This document shows positions 47,643 through 54,840 of a stretch of DNA of 64,000 nt, in pieces (position 1 is the stretch's first letter; every line of letters begins with the position of its first letter). The position numbers were made by a program, and so were the translations under genes. The stretch comes from Candidatus Palauibacter soopunensis. Lineage in GTDB: Bacteria; Gemmatimonadota; Gemmatimonadetes; Palauibacterales; Palauibacteraceae. The stretch covers positions 1-64,000 of the forward strand of contig NZ_CANPVT010000022.1 in assembly GCF_947581735.1 (NCBI RefSeq). Reading direction: 5' to 3'. The notes beneath the pieces were generated by a model. It saw nothing but the letters and a program-made list of their open reading frames with translations. It made no database searches and was not told where the DNA came from.

Positions 47643-49157
47643 TTACACCAAAATGTGCCGAACTGTGTCGTTTAGGAATGCGTTGCGCCCCTCGCTTTCA
47701 AGCAGCTCCTGCCGGGACGAGATCCAGGATTCCACACGGGCGTCGCCGTAAGCGATCCGGAATTGATCGGCGGTGAGCTCGTGCTGTTTTCCCCAGTGGA
47801 ACCTGTGCGGGATCTCCTTCGATCTCAGGGCATTCCATGCTTGTTTGTGCATGTCGCGCACGCGCTCGCTATCGGGTCCATCAATCTCCACGATTGCTGT
47901 GCGGTCGTCGAAGCTGGTGAATCCAAGAGTCGCGAGGGTGGATTTGACATATCGGATCCCGATGAGCGCCGGCGCCTCGGTGGCTCCGTGGGTTTCGAGA
48001 AACAGATCGATCACCTTATTGACCTCTGACAGGGGAATCCCGACTGCGCTTGAGGCGGCGCGCCCTCGCGTCGTCGTGTCGCGGAAGATCTGACCGGGAG
48101 TGCCCGCCACGTTCTCGATGTTGTGCAGCTCCGAGTCGAGGATGCGCCGCATGAGGAAGGGTGCGACATCGAAGCGATCCGTAAGGACGGCGATCAAGCC
48201 GAGCGCGTCGTCACCCGGCGTGACTCCGGACGGCGGATCCGGGAGACGGGAGCCCGGTGGCATCGTTCGGTGGCGATACATCGCCGTCATGTATACCTGA
48301 TCGGGGTCGAACGGGTTGATGACCGCGCTCAGGTGATGGGGCCGAACGCCCGGCTCGGCCCCCGGCGCTTTGAAGGCGGTGAAATCGAGATCCTCCATGA
48401 ACCGCCGAAGACCGGGCGTTCGCTTGAGCTTCGTGCGGAACATATTCAGAAAAAACCGGTCGTCGGCCTGGATGACAACGCCGTGAATGATGCCGCAACT
48501 CCCGAAGCTCACCAGCGCGGCGTGGAAGAGGTCGTCGTCGCGGATCACCTCCGCTTCGAGTCGGTTCGGGAGTCGGCTGTTGCGCACCACAGGGTTCGAA
48601 GCCGGCTCCAGCCACACGTGTCGCGCTGGACTCACGACGAGGTGGATCGCCTTCACGAACTCGGGGATCGCACCAAAATCGATGGCCGATCCGTGCGTGC
48701 CGGTCGAGAGCGCCCCCGCGATCGTCTGACCGTTGCTGGCCCCACTGGTCGGGAGTGACTTCCCCCGGTCAAACAGATACCAGTTAAGTTCGGCGATCGA
48801 GTTGCCCGCCTGCACGAAGTAGAGGTTGTCCCGCTTCCCCTCATAGCCGGCCATCACCGCGCTCTCAGGGATCGAGAACTTGTAGTTGAGCGGTTTGGTG
48901 TTAAGCAACGTGCCATTGGTCGCGGCAACAGGCGAAAACGACCACGCACCGCCGAGGGCTCGGATCTCTTCGCCCGCGTCGACGGACTCGCCGATCAGCA
49001 ATTGAAGCGTCCGCGTCGTGCGATTGTACCCCGGCAGCGTGTGACGATCAGGCTGGGCGTTCCAGACATCAACGATCCGTCGGACTTCCTGGCTAACGTT
49101 ACCGTGCCAGTTCCGGAACTTGTTTAGACCGGTGTCGTGGGCGCGGGGCGCTCTCAT
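47643..49157 (-). CDS. FAD-binding oxidase/dehydrogenase of the VAO (gulonolactone/alditol oxidase-like) family
   Basis: A 504-residue flavoprotein. Residues ~40-210 form the FAD_binding_4 domain (IRALGGAWSFSPV near 73; GASNGQTIAGALSTGTHGS near 140, a phosphate-binding turn), and the C-terminal half the substrate cap, ending with RFHWGKQHELT near 466 as in D-arabinono-lactone/alditol oxidases. The position that carries the covalent FAD-linking histidine in GULO/alditol oxidase (GGxHS) is Trp here, so flavin is probably non-covalent. No signal peptide. The ATG at 49157 overlaps the stop of the preceding lipoprotein gene (ATGA). Substrate likely a sugar acid or polyol; unproven. Confidence 0.82.
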   Translation of the reverse strand: MRAPRAHDTGLNKFRNWHGNVSQEVRRIVDVWNAQPDRHTLPGYNRTTRTLQLLIGESVDAGEEIRALGGAWSFSPVAATNGTLLNTKPLNYKFSIPESAVMAGYEGKRDNLYFVQAGNSIAELNWYLFDRGKSLPTSGASNGQTIAGALSTGTHGSAIDFGAIPEFVKAIHLVVSPARHVWLEPASNPVVRNSRLPNRLEAEVIRDDDLFHAALVSFGSCGIIHGVVIQADDRFFLNMFRTKLKRTPGLRRFMEDLDFTAFKAPGAEPGVRPHHLSAVINPFDPDQVYMTAMYRHRTMPPGSRLPDPPSGVTPGDDALGLIAVLTDRFDVAPFLMRRILDSELHNIENVAGTPGQIFRDTTTRGRAASSAVGIPLSEVNKVIDLFLETHGATEAPALIGIRYVKSTLATLGFTSFDDRTAIVEIDGPDSERVRDMHKQAWNALRSKEIPHRFHWGKQHELTADQFRIAYGDARVESWISSRQELLESEGRNAFLNDTVRHILV

Positions 49158-49621
49158 GACGAGGGCTCCAACCACGGCGAGCCTGCGTCAAGCGTATGCA
49201 TCCGGTCGTTTCCTCCGGGGATCACACCTGAACCTCCGGGTTTGGCGCACGTCCATTCGACTACAGCGGGCGAGAAGCTCCCGAGCGAGATCACGGTAAC
49301 CAACGCGTGAACGAAGTTTCGCCGCACCGTCACCTCGTGAAGGGGCTGTCCGTTGCAGTTGTCTATCTGTGGCGATTCCTGCACGATCCCCCACCACTTT
49401 GCCCACACCACCTCGCGTTGCGGATCCGTCGCAGCGCCACGGCTGCCGCCCACAGCCTCCGGACCGGAGGGTTGAGCTGCGGTCGATCGATAGTTGTAGC
49501 AAGCCCCGGTAAGCAGAACCAAAACGATCACGGCGAAGCGACGAAAGGCGGATCCTCTCAAGAGGGCCCGGGCGGTAGATGGTGCGACCGAATTGCCGGA
49601 GAAGTACTCGTTCGTGTTCAT
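49154..49621 (-). CDS. Bor-like small lipoprotein
   Basis: A 155-residue lipoprotein: N-terminal hydrophobic stretch VIVLVLLTGACYNY with lipobox Cys near residue 42. The mature part has VVWAKWWGIVQ...CNGQPLHEVTVRRNFVHALVTVISLGSFSPAVVEWTC, the pattern of small Bor-type outer-membrane lipoproteins (a W-G core, two Cys, and a hydrophobic LVTVISLG segment). Such proteins are known from lambda Bor/Iss in serum resistance, but similarity here is only in pattern. Middle gene of a three-gene operon with a membrane protein (41 bp upstream) and the FAD oxidase (4-bp overlap). Confidence 0.65.
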   Translation of the reverse strand: MNTNEYFSGNSVAPSTARALLRGSAFRRFAVIVLVLLTGACYNYRSTAAQPSGPEAVGGSRGAATDPQREVVWAKWWGIVQESPQIDNCNGQPLHEVTVRRNFVHALVTVISLGSFSPAVVEWTCAKPGGSGVIPGGNDRMHTLDAGSPWLEPSS

Positions 49622-49662
49622 CTTCCCACCGTCCTTTCGAGGTAGGGGTGTGCCTGCGACGC

Positions 49663-50508
49663 TCACCTTGGCCCGTCACCTCTGGAGTTCGATGTCCACA
49701 GGCCCGCTCCGTCCAGCGTCAGATACACCTGCGCGAACCCGAAAGCCGCTTGCGGTGGGCTGTCCGGCTCGTTGTGGACCGCCCGGGACACGAAGACGAG
49801 GAAGTGGTCGCCCTCATGCTCGAAGACTTGGAAGCTCTTGCTCCGAAGCGAGCCCTCGTTGACGACGGCAGCGCCATCGGCGCTCAGGACGGAGAAGGCG
49901 TTGTAGCTGTCGCCGAAATTGTCAGCGCGAATCCGGTACGGGTACGGAGGATACAGTTCGGCCTCCATGCCTGTTTGTAGGTCGTCAGTATACCGCAGCC
50001 CTCGCCCCTCCAACATTCCGATCCCGTCAAAGAACCCCAGCGAGCCGAAGGACGGGAAACCGATCCTTGCCAAATCGCGCCCTCCCGCCGTGACTCGAAC
50101 CGTGCCGGCGTCGTGTCGTATCCCCCACACCGCATCCCGCAGGAACATCGACGGGTCCGGGCTTCGCCCCGGCTCACCGCCGATTCTGAGGTCCACCGGA
50201 ACACCGCTCCGGTCGATCGCGATCCACTCCCCGAGCGCCGGCTGTATCGGTGGATTACGGGCGACAAGCTGGCCGTTGATGTACCACATCCCAGCCGCGA
50301 ACACGGCGACGCTCCCCCCGGCCCGGAACGACGCGACGACGAAGCGGCTGCCCTCGACGCCACCCAGGAAGCGATAAAGACAGGCCGTGACAACCAGACA
50401 CACGCAAACCGCCGTGATCACCGGCGGCTGATTGAGCGCCACCGTCACGGCCGCGCCCGCGGTGAAAACCACGATCATACCTATGAGGATCCTCGTTTCG
50501 TGGTCCAC
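49663..50508 (-). CDS. Membrane protein with extracytoplasmic beta domain, unknown function
   Basis: A 281-residue protein. Three hydrophobic helices lie near residues 7-26 (LIGMIVVFTAGAAVTVAL), 30-50 (PVITAVCVCLVVTACLYRFLG) and 60-80; the rest (about 95-280) is rich in beta-type sequence with Gly/Phe turns (SFGSLGFFDGIGMLEGRG) and no known motif. The GTG start at 50508 is preceded by GGAGGA seven bases upstream. First gene of the operon with the Bor-like lipoprotein and FAD oxidase. It could sense or scaffold something at the membrane; no activity can be named. Confidence 0.6.
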   Translation of the reverse strand: MDHETRILIGMIVVFTAGAAVTVALNQPPVITAVCVCLVVTACLYRFLGGVEGSRFVVASFRAGGSVAVFAAGMWYINGQLVARNPPIQPALGEWIAIDRSGVPVDLRIGGEPGRSPDPSMFLRDAVWGIRHDAGTVRVTAGGRDLARIGFPSFGSLGFFDGIGMLEGRGLRYTDDLQTGMEAELYPPYPYRIRADNFGDSYNAFSVLSADGAAVVNEGSLRSKSFQVFEHEGDHFLVFVSRAVHNEPDSPPQAAFGFAQVYLTLDGAGLWTSNSRGDGPR

Positions 50509-50637
50509 GTTCCATTCCTCCGTCAGGGTCAACGCTCGCCTCCGCAAGGGGACGGCGGGCCGGACTACCTCCAACATGAGTCGCCGACGCACTGGCGTGT
50601 CAAGCACAGGTTGCGTGGTGACGCCAACATCCGGGGG

Positions 50638-51828
50638 TTACCGCTCGACCGCTCTCCCGCCCCGGTCCGGGCCTCGGGGCCAGGACGGATGCGGCACAAT
50701 GCGGGTGATGCTCGGGCTGCGGGCCCGCCCCCACGTCCCTTCGCGCTCCTTGGTCTCCCGCGCCCACCGCTCCGCGTCCCGCAGCCCCCTTCGGTAGTTC
50801 TCTCGCACCTTACGCTCGATCTCCCGTGCGCTCTCGCCGTGTGCCTTGCCCAGCGCGGCCCGCTCGCCCTTGTGGTATCGGTCCAAGTCCTCGCGCCATC
50901 CCTCGACCAGGTCCTCCCGGCCCCGGACCGCCCCGACCAGCTCCCGCAACGAGCGCTCGATCCGCCAAATCCGGAGCCGACCGCGCAGGGTGCGGCTCTC
51001 CCGGTCGAGCCTCAGCCGCATCTCCTCCTGCCGCTTGTGCAGGTCGGCCCACTCCCTCCGCGCCCGGCTCTCGAGCCGCCAGAACCCCAGCCAGCGCCCG
51101 TCCTCGACCTTCTCCCAAGCCTGCGCCTCGGCACGCCGCCAAGCCTCCATGTCGACCCGCTCCTCGTCGGCCGGCCCCCTCGACCGCCTCGCCCTTACGG
51201 GCAGCATTCCCTCCCTCCGAAAGCGCGCCCAGTGAAGCGGCCGGTCCCATATGGGGCGAAGCACCTCTTGGCCCGCCCGCCGCCGCTCGTTGTTCTTGAC
51301 CCGCCTCTCGACCCGGATTCGGCCCTGTTCCCGCTCGTAGCCTTCGGCCCAGCGCGACAGTCGGAGCTTGCTGTTGCCCAGCTTCGCCGCCTTCCCGGTC
51401 TCAGGATCGACGCGGTTGGCGATCACGTGGACATGCGGGTGCCGCGTGTCCTCGTGCGCGACGATCAGCGCCTCGTGGCCCTCCAGCCCCAGCGCCTCCA
51501 GACTCTCGTCCACCGCCCGGCTCATCTCCCCCTTGCCGGGCGTCTCGTCCCGAGCCCAGCTGAGCGAGTAGTGCAGGACCGGCTTCGCCAGCTTCCGGCC
51601 TCCCGGCGATCCGCCCGCCAGCCGCTTGAGGTCGGGGGCCGCCCTGGCGGTCGCGGCCATCAGCCGCGCGGCCCGCTCCGGCCGGAACGTCGCGAGGTTC
51701 CGGGTGTCGGCCCACCCGACCCGCTCCGATGTCCTCGGGCGGCGGTCGTCCGGCTCCGGCGCGTCGTGGAGGCAGTACGCCGCGACCCCGGCGAACGAGC
51801 GTCCCAATCCGTTGATCTTCGGGATCAC
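50638..51828 (-). CDS. MobA/VirD2-type relaxase
   Basis: A 396-residue HUH relaxase that would nick and covalently hold the transfer strand at oriT. The N-terminus reads INGLGRSFAGVAAYCLHD, with the catalytic Tyr near residue 17. The metal-binding HUH motif is HPHVHVIANRV near residue 124, preceded by YSLSWARDETP. The C-terminal 200 residues are Arg/Glu-rich and helical. The start is the GTG at 51828, which overlaps the mobC stop (GTGA); a longer open frame upstream is not real. No type IV secretion or coupling-protein genes are nearby, so the element would be mobilized by a helper. Confidence 0.88.
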   Translation of the reverse strand: MIPKINGLGRSFAGVAAYCLHDAPEPDDRRPRTSERVGWADTRNLATFRPERAARLMAATARAAPDLKRLAGGSPGGRKLAKPVLHYSLSWARDETPGKGEMSRAVDESLEALGLEGHEALIVAHEDTRHPHVHVIANRVDPETGKAAKLGNSKLRLSRWAEGYEREQGRIRVERRVKNNERRRAGQEVLRPIWDRPLHWARFRREGMLPVRARRSRGPADEERVDMEAWRRAEAQAWEKVEDGRWLGFWRLESRARREWADLHKRQEEMRLRLDRESRTLRGRLRIWRIERSLRELVGAVRGREDLVEGWREDLDRYHKGERAALGKAHGESAREIERKVRENYRRGLRDAERWARETKEREGTWGRARSPSITRIVPHPSWPRGPDRGGRAVER

Positions 51829-52169
51829 CGGTCCAGCGCCTCCCCGCTCAGGAGACCCGCCGCGAGCTCGCCCACCCGCTCGACCGCCTCCAGCGTACCG
51901 GAAGGAGCGGAAGCCCCGGAGTTCAGGGCGCGGGCGATCTGGTTTAGATTGACGCCGATCCGGTGGAGTTCGACCCGCTCCGCCGCGCCGAGACGGAGAA
52001 CGACCGCCTCGCGGACCGGCTGCCCCAGCGCCCTGCGGCGCATGTAGCCGCCCGTCGTCATGCGGGCCGCTCCGGCCCGCTCGGCGATCTCCGCGGCCTC
52101 CGCGGTGTTGACGCGCACGCCGATCGTGCGGCTGCGAAGTTCGGCCTCGGGCTTCCGGGGACGGACCAA
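51825..52169 (-). CDS. mobC: MobC relaxosome accessory protein
   Basis: A 114-residue DNA-binding accessory protein of the MobC type: VRPRKPEAELRSRTIGVRV at the start, GYMRRRALGQPV in the middle and VELHRIGVNLNQIARALN near 80, the conserved MobC block. The start is a TTG at 52169; an AAGGAGG lies nine bases upstream, which decides the start against longer readings. It overlaps the relaxase by four bases. The oriT-like double hairpin begins 45 bp upstream. A dead copy is at 10150-10290. Confidence 0.85.
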   Translation of the reverse strand: MVRPRKPEAELRSRTIGVRVNTAEAAEIAERAGAARMTTGGYMRRRALGQPVREAVVLRLGAAERVELHRIGVNLNQIARALNSGASAPSGTLEAVERVGELAAGLLSGEALDR

Positions 52170-52207
52170 ATCGGGCGGCCTCCTTGCGGCGCGCGAAGAT
52201 GTCGTTG

Positions 52208-52268
52208 CGGGGGTTCGGGGGGTGTCCCCCGGCCAGAGGTTTTCGTGAAGCGAAAACACATCTCGCTC
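52208..52268. promoter_or_regulatory. oriT-like double hairpin upstream of mobC
   Basis: Two inverted repeats: CGGGGG-GTGT-CCCCCG (52216-52231) and TTTTCG-TGAAG-CGAAAA (52240-52256), followed by cacatctc. The same arrangement with a compensatory base-pair change is at 10326-10380. Location upstream of mobC-relaxase is where oriT lies in MobC-type mobilizable elements. A nic site cannot be named from sequence alone. Confidence 0.55.
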
Positions 52269-52429
52269 CCCGGAGACCCGCAAACTGCGGGCCAACGAGC
52301 GGCGACCCGTCGCTCACCAACCGGGGCGGTGACGCCAGCTGCCCCGGGAGCCATGATCGCGCCCTCGGCGCGCGAGCCGACGCGTGGAATCCCGGGTCGT
52401 CGGAATCGCCGTGACGTAGAGTCAGGCGA

Positions 52430-52463
52430 CCGTTTCGGGCGGTGTCAACAACCGCCGAAACGG
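52430..52463. promoter_or_regulatory. Long inverted repeat
   Basis: CCGTTTCGGGCGGT (52430-52443) and ACCGCCGAAACGG (52451-52463) form a 13-bp stem with one bulged G and a 7-base loop. No T-tract follows on either strand, so a simple terminator is not convincing. It lies between the mob genes and the integrase-side cassette and could be a recombination or protein-binding site. The rest of 52170-52740 holds no other gene. Confidence 0.4.
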
Positions 52464-52563
52464 CGGTGTCCGCCGGGTTCCAGAGCCGTCCCAAGGCCAA
52501 ATCGGCCTCCGCCGGCGGCGCAGGCGGCTGGCGGAATCACCCTCTCCACGGCGATCTTTCGTT

Positions 52564-52624
52564 CGCGCAGATCGTGCGGTCCATCACGAGAGGAATCGAA
52601 TGATGGCACGCACGGAACGAAGCC
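52564..52624 (+). repeat. 61-bp direct repeat, left copy (orphan integrase 5' end)
   Basis: 59 of 61 bases match 54780-54840. The repeat holds the integrase ribosome site (GAGAGGA), the start ATGATG (52600) and the first codons (MMARTERSRR). After the repeat the frame no longer resembles integrase. It is thus a displaced copy of the integrase leader, marking the left end of the inserted ATPase-DUF4276 cassette. Confidence 0.75.
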
Positions 52625-52772
52625 GGCGCTCCTGCCCCTCGTCACCCTGCGTCGCGGCACACTCGATGATGAAGCCGCGGTCCAGAAGTGGGTCGAGGAA
52701 CACGAACGCAAGCTCACGGACGCGGTTCGCAACGGACCGGTGATCGCACAGCGAAGAAAGGTGATCCGAGAC

Positions 52773-53960
52773 ATGATGGATCTTGCGATACGTGAACTCC
52801 GGCTTGCTGGATTGCTGTCGTTCGCGCCGGGATCGGATCCCTTTCGGCTAGAGAGGCTGAACGTCCTCATTGGCCCCAACGGATCGGGCAAGTCCAATCT
52901 CCTTGAGGCGTTATCGCTGCTCTCGGCGACACCAAGCGACTTGGCATCCGTCGTGAGAAGGGGAGGAGGCGCGGAGGCGTGGCTTTGGAAAGGCCAGCCG
53001 GCGGCCAAGGCTGCCGAGATCGAGGCCGTGCTCGGTAACGGGACCCCGTGGGGCCATCCGTTGCGATACCGCTTGAGTTTTTCCCACGCTCGCAATCGAC
53101 TGGAACTGGTCGACGAAGCGATTGAGGAGCTGGAGCCGACCGCAGGACATGACGATGTGTTCTTCTTTTATCGGTTCCAAGGCGGCTCCCCTGCCATCAA
53201 TGTTCGCACGGAGAACGGCGAAGGAAGTAAGCGTTATCTCCAGCGCGAGAGCTTGCTTTCGGACCAATCTGTCCTCGCGCAACGCAAAGATCCGGATCTC
53301 TACCCCGAGGTCACGAAGACCGGGCAAACTTTTGGCGCGTTCCGAACGTTCCGCTCCTGGACCTTCGGCCGCCATACGCCGCTTCGGCAGCCACAGCCGG
53401 CCGACCTTCCGGAGGACCAACTTCTGCCGGACAGCAGCAATCTCGCTCTAGTTCTGAACCAGATCGAACACGCCGGTGATGCCCGCGTGAACGATCTTCT
53501 CAAGCGGTTCTTTCCTCGCTTCAGGCGGTTATCCACGCGCGTATCAGGGGGCACGGTGCAGTTTTACCTGCACGAAGCGGACTTCGATACTCCGATTCCA
53601 GCTACGCGGCTCTCCGATGGTACGCTTCGATTCGTGGCACTGCTGGCCGCCCTCTATTCGGCCTCGCCACCACCGTTGCTGTGCATCGAGGAGCCCGAAC
53701 TCGGTCTCCATCCCGACTCGGTGGCGCTGCTGGCGGATGTGCTGGCGGAGGCGTCACAGCGAACGCAACTCATCGTTACCACGCACTCCGACGCCTTGGT
53801 GTCAGCGCTCAGCGGCCAGCCCGATGCCGTAGTAGCCTGCGAACGCCCCGGCGCAGGCACGGAACTTCACCGCCTTGACCCCGAGAAGTTGGCGATTTGG
53901 CTTGACGACTATCTCCTTGGGGATTTGTGGCGAATGGGCGAACTCGGAGCGAACCCATGA
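52773..53960 (+). CDS. AAA family ATPase (AAA_21/OLD-like), putative defence
   Basis: A 395-residue SMC/ABC-like ATPase. Walker A IGPNGSGKSNLLEAL is near residue 33, the signature-like TRLSDGTLRFVALLAAL near 275, Walker B LLCIEEPELGLHPDS near 298 and the H-loop TTHSDAL near 332. Such AAA_21 proteins pair with TOPRIM/DUF partners in OLD-, Gabija- and PARIS-type antiphage systems. Its stop overlaps the DUF4276 start (ATGA), so the two act together. The start could be this ATG or the GTGs at 52740/52761; a protein-like stretch upstream in frame (TLDDEAAVQKWVEEHERK, about 52645-52700) hints at an extended N-terminus without a visible start. Confidence 0.82.
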   Translation: MMDLAIRELRLAGLLSFAPGSDPFRLERLNVLIGPNGSGKSNLLEALSLLSATPSDLASVVRRGGGAEAWLWKGQPAAKAAEIEAVLGNGTPWGHPLRYRLSFSHARNRLELVDEAIEELEPTAGHDDVFFFYRFQGGSPAINVRTENGEGSKRYLQRESLLSDQSVLAQRKDPDLYPEVTKTGQTFGAFRTFRSWTFGRHTPLRQPQPADLPEDQLLPDSSNLALVLNQIEHAGDARVNDLLKRFFPRFRRLSTRVSGGTVQFYLHEADFDTPIPATRLSDGTLRFVALLAALYSASPPPLLCIEEPELGLHPDSVALLADVLAEASQRTQLIVTTHSDALVSALSGQPDAVVACERPGAGTELHRLDPEKLAIWLDDYLLGDLWRMGELGANP

Positions 53961-54571
53961 CGCGCATCGCCATCTACATGGAAGGCGGCGGCGATCGCTC
54001 ACGAGGCCGGGACGCCATTCGGCGAGGGATGGACACGTTTCTCGCGACACTCAAACAGGCGGCGAGGGACAAGAGTCTGAAATGGAAGCTTGTCGCCTGC
54101 GGTTCGCGCGACGATGCTTATCGTGGCTTTAGAAATGCTGTTGAGACCGACCCCCAATCGGTAAACCTGCTCCTAGTCGATTCCGAGCAACCCGTCGCGA
54201 ATGGACCGCGCCAACACTTGCGGGCACGCGATAGGTGGGATGTGAGTGGCACGCCGGAGTCCCGGCTGCATCTCATGGTTCAGACGATGGAGACTTGGAT
54301 CATCGCGGACCCAGCGTGCCTGGCAGCGTACTACGGCCAAGGGTTCCGACCGAACAGCTTGCCGCAACGGACTGATCTTGAGGCGGAACCTAAGAGACAA
54401 GTTGCGGCGAGCTTGAGGGAGGCGACCGCGCATACGACGAAGGGGGTCTATCACAAGATTCGACACGCAAGCGATCTATTGGAGGCAATCGATCCCGACG
54501 CGGTCCGCCACCGCTGTCGGCATTGTGATCGACTCTTCAACGAGCTTGCCCGACTGATCGAGGCTGCGTGA
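53957..54571 (+). CDS. DUF4276-like partner protein
   Basis: A 204-residue protein opening TRIAIYMEGGGD, with LLLVDSEQPV near residue 73, HLMVQTMETWIIADP near 105 and AYYGQGF near 122. The pattern (acidic EGGGD turn, LVDSE, ME.W..AD) fits DUF4276, a family commonly next to AAA_21 ATPases; the EGGGD/DSE acidic turns are reminiscent of TOPRIM nucleases, though this is inference. Translation is coupled to the ATPase by an ATGA overlap. Likely the effector of a two-gene defence module carried as cargo. Confidence 0.75.
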   Translation: MTRIAIYMEGGGDRSRGRDAIRRGMDTFLATLKQAARDKSLKWKLVACGSRDDAYRGFRNAVETDPQSVNLLLVDSEQPVANGPRQHLRARDRWDVSGTPESRLHLMVQTMETWIIADPACLAAYYGQGFRPNSLPQRTDLEAEPKRQVAASLREATAHTTKGVYHKIRHASDLLEAIDPDAVRHRCRHCDRLFNELARLIEAA

Positions 54572-54608
54572 GACGAGACGACCCCCCTCACATGTGCGCC
54601 TCTTGATC

Positions 54609-54623
54609 GGCAGCGAGGCTGCC
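54609..54623 (+). terminator. Short hairpin after DUF4276 gene
   Basis: GGCAGC-GAG-GCTGCC forms a perfect 6-bp stem 37 bases after the stop codon. No T-run follows, so intrinsic termination is only possible. The rest of 54572-54779 shows no gene. Confidence 0.25.
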
Positions 54624-54779
54624 ACGAAACCGCGTCAAGGGTCACCGCATCCCGCCCAAAGGGCCGTGAAGCTCGGACGCAGCCGGTAGACGGTGTGTTT
54701 CCGATCCGGTTTCGGGGAGGATGCCATGCGTCCCCATACCTCCGGCTGGCGGCGACGCCCGTTGGCATGAAGTTTCAAA

Positions 54780-54840
54780 CGCGCAGATCGTGCAGTCCAT
54801 CACGAGAGGAATCGAATGATGGCACGCACGAAACGAAGCC
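54780..54840 (+). repeat. 61-bp direct repeat, right copy (true integrase 5' end)
   Basis: Matches 52564-52624 at 59 of 61 positions. Here the ATGATG at 54816 opens the complete integrase. The two copies bracket 2.2 kb with the ATPase-DUF4276 pair. Confidence 0.75.

Noticed and set aside
51829-52500. Upstream extension of the relaxase frame
   Set aside because: Overlaps mobC in another register; the GTG at 51828 with coupled mobC stop and the INGLGRSFAG start is the real beginning.
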